This document shows positions 43,893 to 53,660 of a stretch of 64,000 nt of DNA, piece after piece (the first letter of the stretch is position 1; each line of letters starts with the position of its first letter). Source of the stretch: Haladaptatus salinisoli (GTDB taxonomy: Archaea > Halobacteriota > Halobacteria > Halobacteriales > Haladaptataceae). The notes beneath the pieces were generated by a model, which worked only from the letters and a program-made list of their open reading frames with translations, had not been told where the DNA came from and did not search any database. Location: the NCBI RefSeq assembly GCF_020614375.1, contig NZ_CP085327.1, positions 62,001-126,000 of the forward strand, read 5' to 3'. The position numbers and the translations under genes were made by a program.

Positions 43893-44221
43893 GCCAGCGT
43901 GGTAGTGTGTCGTAATCGACTTACTATACAGCAGTAGGTAACAACCAGCCATTGATAAATGTTACCTATTATCACAGCTCTGCAGTTACTCCTCCGTCGG
44001 CGGAGGACGAAAACGTTTCGGTGAGAATAGATACCGCAGATTTCACTTCGTTCGACCGCCGATATCGGGGCGGACACGCGTCGAACCGCGGGAGAGAGAT
44101 TTTCGCTCTTCGGTCCGTCCGCCGACCGGTCGTCCGGGAGCGTCGCGGAGCGCGGACAGTTACGAAACGTAAGTCGGTGGTCGTGGGTAACTTTTTGTGC
44201 CGGCGGCGAAAACGTTCGGTC
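43893..44221. promoter_or_regulatory. Divergent gap with inverted repeats before the HxlR regulator
   Basis: A 329-base gap without a gene. TAGGTAACA (43935-43943) and TGTTACCTA (43960-43968) form a perfect 9-base inverted repeat, near TATA-like TACTATACAG on one side. CCTCCG-TCGG-CGGAGG (43991-44006) is a GC hairpin. The region around 44160-44205 is AT-richer and probably contains the promoter of the downstream regulator. Confidence 0.5.
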
Positions 44222-44596
44222 ATGAGCGAACCGGCGCGACCCCTCGAACTCTGGTGTGCGGGCGAAGAGTGGTGTTCCATCACCGCGACGGCGCGACTGG
44301 TCGGGAAGAAGTGGCACCCCGTCATCGTGCATCGACTCCTCGAAAACGGCCCCCTCGGGTTCAACGCGCTCAAAGAGGAGGTGGACGGTATCTCCAGTAA
44401 GGTGCTGTCGGACAGCCTGGAGGACCTGGAGGAAAAACGGCTCGTAAACCGCGAAATCGTGAACGAGAAGCCGGTTCGCGTCGAGTACTCGCTGACGCAG
44501 ATCGGCGAGTCGCTCCAACCGGTCATCACCGCGATGCGCGACTGGGGAACGGAGTATCTCACTCCCGCCGAGGACCGGGATTCGGCTATCGCGTAA
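44222..44596 (+). CDS. HxlR-family winged-helix regulator
   Basis: A 124-residue protein: ITATARLVGKKWHPVIVHRLLENGPLGFNALKEEVDGISSKVLSDSLEDLEEKRLVNREIV is the HxlR winged helix. The N-terminus has two cysteines (LWCAGEEWCSI), which could sense redox state. It overlaps the moaC 3' end by 11 bases (convergent). The upstream 9-base inverted repeat is a candidate target. Confidence 0.88.
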   Translation: MSEPARPLELWCAGEEWCSITATARLVGKKWHPVIVHRLLENGPLGFNALKEEVDGISSKVLSDSLEDLEEKRLVNREIVNEKPVRVEYSLTQIGESLQPVITAMRDWGTEYLTPAEDRDSAIA

Positions 44597-45074
44597 GCGG
44601 CCGTTTCTCCTTTTCGACCACCCGGACGTTTCGGATCGCGGTGTCGGGATACCCCCCGTCGTCGTCCTTCTCGGCGGCTTTCACCATGTCCCAGACGACG
44701 TTCAGTCCAGTCGTGACCCCCTCCAGCGCCTCCATCTCGCACCCCGTCTTCCCGGTCGTCTCCACCGCGACCGAGAGCGCGACGCGGTCGTCGCGCACGT
44801 CGAACTCGGTCTCGACGTTGGTGATGGGAATCTGGTGGCACATCGGAATCGTCTCCCACGTATGTTTCACCGCCTGCACCGCGCCGATTCGCGCCGTCGC
44901 CAGCACGTCGCCCTTCTGCAGGTCGTCCGCGCGAATCGCCTCGACGGTCGACCGTCGGAGGTGAATTTCGCCCTCGGCGACCGCCCGGCGGGCCGCGTCT
45001 GGCTTGTCGCCCACGTCCACCATCTGCACCTCGCCCTCCTCGTCGGTGTGAGTCAGGTCGTCGGCGTCAGTCAT
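44586..45074 (-). CDS. moaC: Cyclic pyranopterin monophosphate synthase (MoaC)
   Basis: A 162-residue protein with QMVDVGDKPDAARRAVAEG, ARIGAVQAVKHTWETIPMCHQIPI and TGKTGCEMEALEGVTTGL. It makes cyclic pyranopterin in molybdenum cofactor synthesis. It overlaps the nnr stop by 8 bases, so it is co-transcribed with it. Confidence 0.95.
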   Translation of the reverse strand: MTDADDLTHTDEEGEVQMVDVGDKPDAARRAVAEGEIHLRRSTVEAIRADDLQKGDVLATARIGAVQAVKHTWETIPMCHQIPITNVETEFDVRDDRVALSVAVETTGKTGCEMEALEGVTTGLNVVWDMVKAAEKDDDGGYPDTAIRNVRVVEKEKRPLTR

Positions 45075-46491
45075 CGAACCCACCCCGGATGGCCGCGGGT
45101 ACGGCGTCGAGCAGGTCGGAGGCGAGGAGCCCTTCCCCGCGCTCGTCGTACAGCAGGTCCCCGGCCCGCCCGTTGGCGTACGACCCGGCGCAGGCGGCGT
45201 CGAAGGCGTCCACCGCCCCGAACAGCCCCGCGACGATTCCGGCGAGCACGTCGCCGGTGCCTCCGACTTTCATCCCGGTGTTTCCGGTTCGGACGACGCG
45301 CGTTCGCTCGCCGTCCGACACCACGTCGACCGCGCCCTTCGCCAGCACGACGTGGCCGAGGTCGGCGGCGAGGGTTTCGATGCCGTCGGTCGCCTCGCGC
45401 AGGTCGTCCGTCTCCGGACCGCCCATCTCCGCGAGTTCCTTGCGATTCGGCGTGCAGACCAGCGTCGCCTCCGTGTCGAGGTCGGGAATCGCGGGGAGGG
45501 CGTCGGCGTCCACCACCGCCCTGCCCGAGAACGATTCGAGGAACGAAGCGGCCGCCTCGACGGTCTCGTCCGCGTTTCCGAGTCCCGGTCCGAGGACGAC
45601 CGTGTCGTCGTACCCCTCCGCCGTCTCCACCAGTCCGTCGACCTGGTCGGACGTGAGCCGGTCGCCCTCGTAGGGCTGGACGATGAGGTCTTCGGCGTAA
45701 CCCTGAATCTCGCCGGCCACGGCGTCCGGCGCGGCCACGAACGAGAGGTCCGCTCCCGCTCGCAGGGCCGACTGCGCCGCCAGCGCGGGCGCGCCGGTGA
45801 ACGGACCGCCCCCGATGACGAACACCCGACCGCCGATTTCGCCGCGCACGCCGCGGAGGTCGCCCGGGCCGACGAACCGCTCGGCGGCGGCGGGGATGCC
45901 GATGTCCGCGACCGTCACGTCGCCGTCGAGGTCGTCGAAGCCGGGTTTCGTGTCGTGGAACGTGACCACGCGGTCGGCGTCGACCGCGGTGCCCTCCGCC
46001 TCCCCCGTGTCGGCGTTCACGCCCGAGGGGACGTCCACCGCGAGGACCGTCGCGTCGCTCTCGTTCATCTTCTCGGCGGCGGTCGCCTCGGGTTCGCGCA
46101 GCGCGCCCGTCACGCCGGTTCCGAGCATGGCGTCCACGATAACGTCGCAGTCGGGCAGGTCGAGCGCGCGGGAGTCGGTCACTTCCATCGCGTCGTACTC
46201 CGCCTCCCGGAGCGCGTCCCAGTTCTCGCGGGCGATGTCGGTGCCGATGGTTTCGGCCCGTCCGAGCAGGAACACGGACACGTCGTAGTCGTCCAGAAAT
46301 CGAGCGGCGACGAAGGCGTCGCCGCCGTTGTTCCCCCGCCCGGCGACGACGACCACCCGCGAACCCGGCGAGGCGACCTCGCGCACTTCGCGGGCGACGG
46401 CGTTCCCGCTCGACTCCATCAACTGCTTGCGCGGTACGCCGAGCGCCTCGGCGTTCTCGTCCACCGCGGCCATCCTGTCTGCGGTAATCAT
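45067..46491 (-). CDS. nnr: Bifunctional NAD(P)HX epimerase/dehydratase
   Basis: A 474-residue enzyme. The N-terminal YjeF_N epimerase has VVVAGRGNNGGDAFVAAR and DAMLGTGVTG; the C-terminal ADP-dependent dehydratase has VLGPGLG, CTPNRKELAEM, LAKGAVDVV and GTGDVLAGIVAG. It repairs hydrated NAD(P)H. It overlaps moaC downstream. Confidence 0.95.
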   Translation of the reverse strand: MITADRMAAVDENAEALGVPRKQLMESSGNAVAREVREVASPGSRVVVVAGRGNNGGDAFVAARFLDDYDVSVFLLGRAETIGTDIARENWDALREAEYDAMEVTDSRALDLPDCDVIVDAMLGTGVTGALREPEATAAEKMNESDATVLAVDVPSGVNADTGEAEGTAVDADRVVTFHDTKPGFDDLDGDVTVADIGIPAAAERFVGPGDLRGVRGEIGGRVFVIGGGPFTGAPALAAQSALRAGADLSFVAAPDAVAGEIQGYAEDLIVQPYEGDRLTSDQVDGLVETAEGYDDTVVLGPGLGNADETVEAAASFLESFSGRAVVDADALPAIPDLDTEATLVCTPNRKELAEMGGPETDDLREATDGIETLAADLGHVVLAKGAVDVVSDGERTRVVRTGNTGMKVGGTGDVLAGIVAGLFGAVDAFDAACAGSYANGRAGDLLYDERGEGLLASDLLDAVPAAIRGGFDD

Positions 46492-46759
46492 ACGCGGGGT
46501 TTGGGTCGGATTCGGGGTTAACGTTGTGGGTCGGCGCGTCGGTATCGCTCGAACGACGATCGTTTCCGGAACGCTCCAATCCCCGCGTCCACTCCGGCGG
46601 TCGCGAAGAGAAACTATCGCGGGAAGCTGTCCGCCGGCGCAGGCACCGCGGACGGTCGTGTCCGTTCGAGGGGCGACGAACCGCGCGACGCGCCGACGAC
46701 ACGCCCTGTCGTCCGCGCCACCGGATGACGTAAAGTTCCCGACGGTTCAACGAACCGAT

Positions 46760-47689
46760 ATGCGAGTGCTGATCGTCGGCGGCAGCGGCTTCGTCGGTAC
46801 CGCCCTCACCGAAGAACTCCACGAGCGCGGCCACGACGTGACCGTGCTCGCGCGCAACCCCGAGGACGCCGCCCTCCCCGCCGGCGTCGAAACGGTCGCG
46901 GGCGACGTGACCGACTACGAATCCGTCGAAGGCGCGTTCGGGGGACGGGACGCGGCGGTCAACCTCGTCGCCCTCTCGCCGCTGTTCCAACCCTCGGGCG
47001 CGAGCCACGAGGAGGTCCACCTCGGCGGCACCGAGAACGTCGTCCGCGCGTGCGAAGAGCGCGACGTCCCGAAACTCGTCCAGATGAGCGCCCTCGGTGC
47101 GGACCCCGACGGGCCGACCGCCTACATCCGAGCGAAAGGGCGCGCGGAGGGGGTCGTCCGCGACTCGACCCTCGACTGGATACTCGTCCGCCCGTCGGTC
47201 GTCTTCGGCGACGGGGGGGAGTTCGTCTCGTTCACGAAGACGCTGACCACGCCCTACGTGACCGGGCTTCCGGGCGGCGGAAAGACCCGATTCCAGCCGA
47301 TCTGGGTCGGCGACATCGCGCCGCTGTTGGCCGACTGCGCGGAGGACGACGGACGCGCCGGTCGAACCTACGAATTCGGCGGCCCCGAAGTGCTCACGCT
47401 CGCCGACGTGACGAGACTCGCCTACCGCGCGGAGGGAAAGTCGGTCGTCGTCCTCCCGATTCCCATGCCGCTCGCCGGACTCGGCCTGCGGCTCGCCGGC
47501 CTCGTTCCGTTCGTTCCGATGGGAGCCGACCAGTACCGCTCCCTGAAGTTCGACAACACGGTCGCGGAGAACGACGTTCGGGCGTTCGACCGCGACCCGG
47601 ACGACCTGCGACGCCTCGCGGACTACCTCGGCGTCGACGACCGTTCGAGAGCGACCGCGACCGACGAGACGACGCCGAAAACCGCGTGA
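46760..47689 (+). CDS. NAD(P)-binding NDUFA9-like protein
   Basis: A 309-residue atypical short-chain dehydrogenase. It begins MRVLIVGGSGFVGTALTEELHERGHDV and has AYIRAKGRAEGVVRDSTLDWILVRPSVVFGDG, as in the complex I NDUFA9 group and related epimerases. Its usual role is NADPH binding in complex I or quinone-linked metabolism. After its TGA an in-frame membrane-helix-like stretch continues to 47893. Confidence 0.85.
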   Translation: MRVLIVGGSGFVGTALTEELHERGHDVTVLARNPEDAALPAGVETVAGDVTDYESVEGAFGGRDAAVNLVALSPLFQPSGASHEEVHLGGTENVVRACEERDVPKLVQMSALGADPDGPTAYIRAKGRAEGVVRDSTLDWILVRPSVVFGDGGEFVSFTKTLTTPYVTGLPGGGKTRFQPIWVGDIAPLLADCAEDDGRAGRTYEFGGPEVLTLADVTRLAYRAEGKSVVVLPIPMPLAGLGLRLAGLVPFVPMGADQYRSLKFDNTVAENDVRAFDRDPDDLRRLADYLGVDDRSRATATDETTPKTA

Positions 47690-48010
47690 AAAACGGAAGT
47701 CGAAGCCGGCGTTCGTTTCGTAGATCGAGGGCCGGCGAGCGCCACCGCCTTCGGTTCCATCCCGGGAATCGTCTTCGTCGCGATAGCGGTCGCGTACGTA
47801 CTGGCCGGGGTGCTCGTCGGAAGCGTCGGCGGACATCTCCTCGCGCGCGGCGTCGCTCGGGGATGGAACACGGTCGGGCGATTCGGAGCGTGAACCGGGC
47901 GCGACGGCGGGAAACGAGCTGTCAGCCCACCGCGAATCCGCGCGGTCGGCGCACGAAAAACGGGAGTCGTTCTCCACACATCTTATGCCGTTCCGTCCGT
48001 TCTTCCGACT
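47690..48010. other. Gap with in-frame membrane-type continuation
   Basis: 321 bases before the CYTH gene. The first 204 bases stay open in the frame of the preceding gene, ending TGA at 47891-47893. They encode a helix-like IPGIVFVAIAVAYVLAGVLV stretch, but there is no usable ATG, GTG or TTG before the hydrophobic core. It may be a pseudo-gene remnant, or a missing start. The remaining bases hold nothing recognised. Confidence 0.35.
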
Positions 48011-48556
48011 ATGTACGAAGTCGAAGTGAAGGTTCGCGCCGACCACGCGGCGGTTCGGGAGCGACTCCGAGAAATCGGGGCTCGCCCGCTCGGAACCGTC
48101 ACGCAGGAGGACTTCTACTACGACGCGCCACACCGCGATTTCGCCGAGACCGACGAGGCGCTCCGGATTCGCCGGGAAGCGGGCGAGGAGGGGACCGCGG
48201 AGGTCGTGACGTACAAAGGACCGCTGGTCGAGGAGGAGTCGAAGACGCGCGAGGAACACGAGACCGTCGTCGGAGACGGCGACACGGTCGACGCGCTGCT
48301 GTCGGCGCTCGGCTTCGAGGCGGCGGCGACCGTCCGCAAGGAGCGCGAGCGGTACGAACTCGACGATTACCTCGTCGTCCTCGACTCGGTGGCGGGACTC
48401 GGCGAGTTCGTGGAAGTCGAAGCCGAGGCCGAGGAGGACGCGGTCGAATCGGCGCGCGACGGGGCGTACGCCGTGCTCCGCGACATCGGTCTCGACCCGG
48501 ACGAGCAGGTCAGAACTTCGTACCTCGGTCTCCTGCTCCGGAATGACCGTGAGTAA
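48011..48556 (+). CDS. CYTH-domain protein (class IV adenylate cyclase-like)
   Basis: A 181-residue CYTH (CyaB/thiamine triphosphatase) tunnel protein. It begins MYEVEVKVRA with the ExExK signature, then DFYYDAPHRDF, ALRIRRE and VTYKGPL. Archaeal members bind triphosphate substrates; cAMP synthesis is not shown. The acidic EAEAEEDAVES segment is family-typical. Confidence 0.88.
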   Translation: MYEVEVKVRADHAAVRERLREIGARPLGTVTQEDFYYDAPHRDFAETDEALRIRREAGEEGTAEVVTYKGPLVEEESKTREEHETVVGDGDTVDALLSALGFEAAATVRKERERYELDDYLVVLDSVAGLGEFVEVEAEAEEDAVESARDGAYAVLRDIGLDPDEQVRTSYLGLLLRNDRE

Positions 48557-48615
48557 TACTAACGCGCCGGAGCGTTTCCGGAAGTTATAGAATCTGCGAC
48601 TGTGAATCCGAGATA

Positions 48616-49821
48616 ATGACCGAGCGGAACATCCAGGTGGAGCCTATCGACCGTCGGGCAGTCGAAGACCAGGACATCGAAATCGTCGAGCGAAAGGGCA
48701 TCGGCCACCCCGACTCTATCTGCGACGGCATCGCCGAAAGCGTCTCCAGCGCGCTCTCGCAGGCGTACCTCGACCGCGTGGGGAAGGTCCTCCACTACAA
48801 CACCGACGAGACCCAACTCGTCGCGGGGAGCGCGAACCCGCGCTTCGGCGGCGGCGAACTGGTCGAACCCATCTACATTCTCCTCGTCGGTCGCGCGACG
48901 AAGTCGTACGAAGGCACCAAGATTCCGACCGACACCATCGCGCTGGAGGCGGCCCGCGAGTACCTGAACGAACACATCCCGGAGCTCGACGTGGGTACCG
49001 ACGTCATCCTCGACGTGAAACTCGGCGAGGGAAGCGGCGACCTGCAGGGCGTGTTCTCGGAGGACGGCGCGAGGGTGCCGATGGCGAACGACACGAGTTT
49101 CGGCGTCGGCCACGCGCCGCTCTCTGAAACCGAGCGGATCGTGCTGAACGCGGAGCGCCGACTCAACGGCGAGTTCGCCGCGGACCATCCCGCGCTCGGC
49201 CCGGACGTGAAGATAATGGGCAAGCGCGAGCGCGACACCATCGACGTGACCGTCGCCGCCGCGATGGTGGACCGGTACGTCGAAGACCGCGAGGAGTACG
49301 ACGCGATGGTCGAGAACGTCCGCGGCTACGTCCGCGCCGTCGCCGAGGAGTACACCGACCGCGACGTGAACGTCTACGTCAACACCGCCGACGGCGACAG
49401 CGACGACGAAATCTACCTCACGACGACCGGCACGAGCGCCGAGATGGGCGACGACGGCTCCGTCGGACGCGGAAACCGCGCGAACGGACTCATCACGCCG
49501 AACCGCTCGATGAGCATGGAAGCGACGAGCGGGAAGAACCCCGTCAACCACATCGGGAAGATATACAACCTGCTCAGCACCAGCATCGCCGAGACCGTGG
49601 TCGCCGAGGTGGACGGCATCCGCGACATGCGGGTTCGCCTCCTCTCGCAGATCGGCCGCCCCATCGACGAACCGCACGTCGCGGACGCGCAGGTCGTCGT
49701 GGAGGACGGCGTCTCGCTCGCCGACATCGAAGACGACATCGTCGCGCTCGTGGACGAGGAACTGGCGAACGTGGCGACGATCACGGAGCGGGCCATCCGA
49801 GGCGACGTGACGACGTTCTGA
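48616..49821 (+). CDS. mat: Archaeal S-adenosylmethionine synthetase
   Basis: A 401-residue enzyme making S-adenosylmethionine from ATP and methionine. It has the archaeal-type [45 protein letters not shown] and [19 protein letters not shown]. It starts about 60 bases after the CYTH gene and is likely transcribed on its own. Confidence 0.96.
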   Translation: MTERNIQVEPIDRRAVEDQDIEIVERKGIGHPDSICDGIAESVSSALSQAYLDRVGKVLHYNTDETQLVAGSANPRFGGGELVEPIYILLVGRATKSYEGTKIPTDTIALEAAREYLNEHIPELDVGTDVILDVKLGEGSGDLQGVFSEDGARVPMANDTSFGVGHAPLSETERIVLNAERRLNGEFAADHPALGPDVKIMGKRERDTIDVTVAAAMVDRYVEDREEYDAMVENVRGYVRAVAEEYTDRDVNVYVNTADGDSDDEIYLTTTGTSAEMGDDGSVGRGNRANGLITPNRSMSMEATSGKNPVNHIGKIYNLLSTSIAETVVAEVDGIRDMRVRLLSQIGRPIDEPHVADAQVVVEDGVSLADIEDDIVALVDEELANVATITERAIRGDVTTF

Positions 49822-49871
49822 ATCGCCCTTCGGTTCGACACTCGTTTATTGCGGCCGCTGTTACGCCCGGT

Positions 49872-51041
49872 ATGCACCCGTCGGGAGCCGACACCGTCCT
49901 CGTCCGCCACGGCGACGTCGGCGTGAAGAGTGGGAAAGTGCAGACGGAGATGGAGCGACGGCTTCGGGACAACATCGCGGGAATCCTCGCCGACCGGGGC
50001 ATCGACGCCGAGGTCGAGCGACAGTGGTCGCGCCTGTTCGTCCACGCGAGCGAAGACGACGTCGAGGCGGCGACCGACGCGGCGGCGGACACCTTCGGCG
50101 TCCAGTCGGCAAGCCCCGCGGTCGTCGTCTCGCCGGAACGGGAGGTCATCGAGGAGACGCTGGCCGAGGCCGCCCGCGAACACTACCGCGAGGGCACCTT
50201 CGCCGTGCGCGCCCGGCGGTCGTCGAAGGACCACCCGTTCACCAGCGCGGAACTCGAACGCGAGGGCGGCACCGCGATTTGGGAGGCGGTCGAGAACCCC
50301 GAGGTGGATTTGGACGACCCCGACGTCACCTTCTGGGTCGAGGTGCGCGAAACGGACGCCTTCGTCTTCCTCGAAAAGCGCCCCGGGCCGGGGGGACTCC
50401 CGCTTGGCACCCAGACGAAACTCGTCTCGCTGGTCAGCGGCGGCATCGACTCGCCCGTGGCGACGTGGGAGGTGATGAAACGCGGCAGTCCCGTCGTCCC
50501 CGTCTACCTCGACCTCGGCGATTTCGGCGGCCCCGACCACGAAGCGCGGGCCGTCGAGACGGTGCGAAAGCTCTCGAAGTACGCGCCCGACCAAGATATG
50601 CGCGTCAGGAGGGTTCCGGCGGGAGACGTGATGCGCCTGCTCGACGAGGAGGTCGGCCCGGCCCGGATGCTCGTCTTCCGCCGGTTCATGTACCGCGTCG
50701 CGGAGCACCTCGCCCGCGACGAGCGCGCCCACGGCATCGTCACCGGCGAGGCCATCGGCCAGAAATCCAGCCAGACCGCGCGAAACCTCGGCGTGACGAG
50801 CGCGGCGACGACGATGCCCGTCCACCGGCCACTGCTGACGATGGACAAAAGCGACATCGTCGCCCGCGCCCGGAAGATAGATACCTTTACCGATTCCACG
50901 ATTCCGGCGGGCTGTAACCGCATCGCGCCGGACTTTCCCGAGACGAACGCGACGCTCGAAATCGTCGAAAACGCGGAACCGGACGACCTGTTCGAACTGG
51001 CCGAGGAAGTCGCGGGGGACGTGGAACTGGTCGAACTCTGA
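49872..51041 (+). CDS. thiI: tRNA 4-thiouridine synthetase-like protein ThiI
   Basis: A 389-residue protein. An N-terminal ferredoxin-like and THUMP region covers residues 1-170; the PP-loop pyrophosphatase motif [15 protein letters not shown] lies at 187-200. It activates U8 in tRNA for sulfur addition and may serve thiamine synthesis. The rhodanese domain of bacterial ThiI is absent, as usual in archaea. Confidence 0.92.
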   Translation: MHPSGADTVLVRHGDVGVKSGKVQTEMERRLRDNIAGILADRGIDAEVERQWSRLFVHASEDDVEAATDAAADTFGVQSASPAVVVSPEREVIEETLAEAAREHYREGTFAVRARRSSKDHPFTSAELEREGGTAIWEAVENPEVDLDDPDVTFWVEVRETDAFVFLEKRPGPGGLPLGTQTKLVSLVSGGIDSPVATWEVMKRGSPVVPVYLDLGDFGGPDHEARAVETVRKLSKYAPDQDMRVRRVPAGDVMRLLDEEVGPARMLVFRRFMYRVAEHLARDERAHGIVTGEAIGQKSSQTARNLGVTSAATTMPVHRPLLTMDKSDIVARARKIDTFTDSTIPAGCNRIAPDFPETNATLEIVENAEPDDLFELAEEVAGDVELVEL

Positions 51042-51459
51042 TTCGCTCGAATTCACCTCCACTCCGTTTACGAAATTCACCCTCGTCCCGTGGGTCCCCG
51101 GCGCGCGAAGGCGGTCCGCAGAGAATCCGCGAACCGCCCGCGCGAGGTCTTCGTGAACGGGGTGAGCGAACGGCTCGTCGGAACTTGTCTCCGACGGTGG
51201 ACGACCGAAACGACAGAAAGGAGCGGAGGGAGTCGGTTAGGGAGGTATGTGGCTTTGGCGGTGCGGTGTGGTGCGGTTGCGGTATTTCGTTCAACGAATC
51301 GCTAGAACTCGTCTAACGCACGGGTTCGAGTCGGAAGCCAACTTTTTCTGAGAGTAATTGACGGATGAAAATACAAATCACCGCTCTTCGAACTATCATC
51401 GAAATGGTGGATTCGGTCGAGATGGACGCCCGAGCGCCACTGCGGAAAACCGGCCCGTT
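51042..51459. other. 418-base region without a supported gene
   Basis: The stretch between thiI and the convergent methyltransferase gene is GC-rich up to 51240, then more AT-rich. An ORF on the minus strand (51294-50887) is basic and Pro/Arg-rich and runs over the thiI 3' end, so it is rejected. No RNA gene or strong hairpin was recognised; the TTTTTCT near 51345 could be part of a terminator. Confidence 0.4.
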
Positions 51460-52083
51460 TCACGCTTGCAGCCGTGCGACGAAGTACGCGAACTCCGCGT
51501 CCTGCTCGGCGAGTCCGTCTTCCACCGTCCCTTCGCGTTCGACGGCGAAGCCCGCGGACTCGAGGAGCCTTCGCGTCTCCGCCGGGCCGGCGATATCCCA
51601 CCGCATCTCGACGCCGCTTCCGAGCCAGTCGGGGTTCGTCCCGCTCCACTCGGACGTCCCCGCGGTGAGGAGCAACCGGCCTCCGGGCGAGAGCACCCGC
51701 GCGAACTCGGCGACGACCGTCGGGTGGTCCTCGCTCGGGACGTGAATCACCGAGTGAAAGGCCGTCACGCCGTCGAACTCCCCGTCTCGAAACGGGAGCG
51801 ACGTCATGTCGCCCTGCGCGAGCGCCGCATCGGGGGCGTTTTCGGTCGCTCGGCGGAGTTGGACGCGGGAGAAGTCCACGCCCACGGCCTCGGTCGAACC
51901 GCCGGCGCGTTCGAGAACCGGCACGCCCTGGCCGCACCCGGCGTCCAGGATTCGCGCCGCCCCCTCCAGCGAGTCCAGGAAGTCGCCGAGAGCGTCCGTT
52001 TCGAGCGAGTCCGGAGACCGCTCGGCCGCGTACGTGTCCGCGAGTTCGTCGTACCCGCGACGAACGACGTCTTTGTCCGACAT
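51460..52083 (-). CDS. Class I SAM-dependent methyltransferase
   Basis: A 207-residue methyltransferase with motif I ARILDAGCGQGVPVLE near residue 42, then AVGVDFSRVQLRRA and GDMTSLPFRDGEFDGVTAFHSVIHVP. Substrate unknown. It resembles the general UbiE/MenG-type fold but the specific family is not assigned. It is divergent from the DUF5804 gene. Confidence 0.85.
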   Translation of the reverse strand: MSDKDVVRRGYDELADTYAAERSPDSLETDALGDFLDSLEGAARILDAGCGQGVPVLERAGGSTEAVGVDFSRVQLRRATENAPDAALAQGDMTSLPFRDGEFDGVTAFHSVIHVPSEDHPTVVAEFARVLSPGGRLLLTAGTSEWSGTNPDWLGSGVEMRWDIAGPAETRRLLESAGFAVEREGTVEDGLAEQDAEFAYFVARLQA

Positions 52084-52202
52084 CGTTCACGTCTATTCGA
52101 CTGTCACGTAAATAACTATTCGACGGAGCCGACGGCAATTCCGAGACCGGCGTCCGGGAGAAGACGAAATCGCTTTACTTCGCCGCTCCCACCGGGGAAA
52201 CA

Positions 52203-52667
52203 GTGACCCGCGTCCTGCTCGTCGGTTCGGCGGAAGTGGACCTGCGCGCCGAGCTGCTGTCACGGGAGACGGCGCGCGACGCCCTCGCCACCTATCAGCT
52301 CCGCGAACCGTACCGGAACTGCCTCGAACTGGAGACCATCAGCGTCGGCGCGGCCACCTCGCTGTTGAACGACCTGAACTGGTATCTCGTGCGCTTCGTG
52401 GACGAGGCGCTCGTCCTCGAACCGAGCGTGAGCGACGAGGAGTGGCTCTCGCGGACGCTGGCGGCCCGGGTGCGCGACGGCGACGTCGAACCCGCCGAGA
52501 CCGACCCGCTGCTCAAGGTGTACGGCGTGGTCGGCGGCGAGTTCGGCGAGGAACTCGTGGAGCCGATGTACGTCGCCCGCACCGTCGACGGCGTTCCGGA
52601 GTACGACCTGCGCGAGGTGGACGACACGCTGGTCGTGCGAGTGACCGAAGACGAGTTCCGGTCGTAA
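52203..52667 (+). CDS. DUF5804-like haloarchaeal protein
   Basis: A 154-residue protein with a GTG start (VTRVLLVGSAEVDLRAELLSRETARDALATYQL). It is acidic and alpha/beta, without membrane segments. It matches a haloarchaea-specific unknown family as far as memory allows. It is followed by a small membrane protein gene 93 bases later. Confidence 0.7.
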   Translation: MTRVLLVGSAEVDLRAELLSRETARDALATYQLREPYRNCLELETISVGAATSLLNDLNWYLVRFVDEALVLEPSVSDEEWLSRTLAARVRDGDVEPAETDPLLKVYGVVGGEFGEELVEPMYVARTVDGVPEYDLREVDDTLVVRVTEDEFRS

Positions 52668-52760
52668 CCGGCGTATCGCCCCTTCCGTCGTTCGGAATCG
52701 AACCCCCGAGGCGACCGGTCGACCGACAGGACTACTTCCTCCCGCTTCGAATCCGAAACG

Positions 52761-53066
52761 ATGCCCTCCAACCCTCCGTCCGATCACCCACCGCGGCGGA
52801 TAGTCGGGCCGATCTGGGTTCGCGACGCCACGCTCCCGTTCCAACTCGTCGGGCTCTTCTTCGCGTTCGTCGGGGTCGAGATACTGACGTTCGGACTCGA
52901 CTTCCTCCGGTTGCCGCTCACCGTCGCCGAGGTGATTCGTTTGCCGACGGACGCCTCCGTGCTGACGCACCACCCGGCGTCCGCGGCCTACCACATCGTG
53001 CTCGGATGCTTCTTCCTCTGTAGCGGCCTCGGAATCGGCGGCGTTCGCCTCCGGTTCGAGCGATAA
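52761..53066 (+). CDS. Small membrane protein
   Basis: A 101-residue protein with two membrane helices: LPFQLVGLFFAFVGVEILTFGL and AAYHIVLGCFFLCSGLGIGGV. The N-terminus is polar and Pro-rich. No family is recognised. Confidence 0.65.
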   Translation: MPSNPPSDHPPRRIVGPIWVRDATLPFQLVGLFFAFVGVEILTFGLDFLRLPLTVAEVIRLPTDASVLTHHPASAAYHIVLGCFFLCSGLGIGGVRLRFER

Positions 53067-53149
53067 CGCCTGCATCGAACACCTACTCCGAACGGTCGGG
53101 CGACCCTCTCGGCGGAACCCTTATCCACGTTCTTCGCAACCTCCGTGAC

Positions 53150-53620
53150 ATGGGGGAGCACATCAGTTCCGAACAGGTGGAGGCGTGGCTCGACGAGAAC
53201 GTAGTACAGGACGTGCAGCGCGTCTCGGACGACGAAACCGAGTTCAACGTCCAGCTACGACTCGCGCAACTTCCGCTCCACATCATCAAAGAGGAGACGT
53301 GGGGGCCGCTTCGGCTGGTCAGCAAGAACGCGTTCGACACGGATCGAACCATGCTCCTCAAGGAGGACGACCGGGACAGGCAGGAACTGTTGACCCGTAT
53401 CGGTCCGGTGCTGGCGGCGACGCCGGGGTTCTACACCTTCCTCGACGAGGAGAGCGTCTCGTGCGATTTCGCGGAGGCGCACTCCATCCAGCTCGAACAC
53501 CGCATCTATCCCGACGGCGCGAGCCAGCAGGCGGTGATGGAGGGCCTGATGAGCCTCGCAACCGCCATGCGATACCTCCAGAACACGGTCGCCTCGATGC
53601 TTCAGAGCCGAGCGGAGTGA
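53150..53620 (+). CDS. Conserved archaeal protein (DUF2299/chaperone-like)
   Basis: A 156-residue soluble protein: helix EQVEAWLDENVVQDVQRVSD, strands EFNVQLRLAQLPLHIIKEE, and a C-terminal helix with MEGLMSLATAMRYLQNTVASML. This strand-rich helix-capped layout resembles the DUF2299 or type III chaperone-like fold. The assignment is from memory; the function is unknown. Confidence 0.6.
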   Translation: MGEHISSEQVEAWLDENVVQDVQRVSDDETEFNVQLRLAQLPLHIIKEETWGPLRLVSKNAFDTDRTMLLKEDDRDRQELLTRIGPVLAATPGFYTFLDEESVSCDFAEAHSIQLEHRIYPDGASQQAVMEGLMSLATAMRYLQNTVASMLQSRAE

Positions 53621-53660
53621 GCGATCGGCTTTTTCCGTCCGACTCGCGTATCGTCACCCT

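Noticed and set aside
45071..48259. Minus-strand open frame of 1062 codons
   Set aside because: It is an Arg-rich shadow of nnr, the NDUFA9-like gene and CYTH, caused by high third-position GC.
50887..51294. 135-residue minus-strand ORF after thiI
   Set aside because: Half of it lies antisense to thiI and the rest is basic low-complexity sequence without a start signal.
51325..51350. T-arm-like GGGTTCGAGTC suggesting a tRNA
   Set aside because: The flanking bases do not pair into a T-stem and no acceptor or anticodon arm is present.
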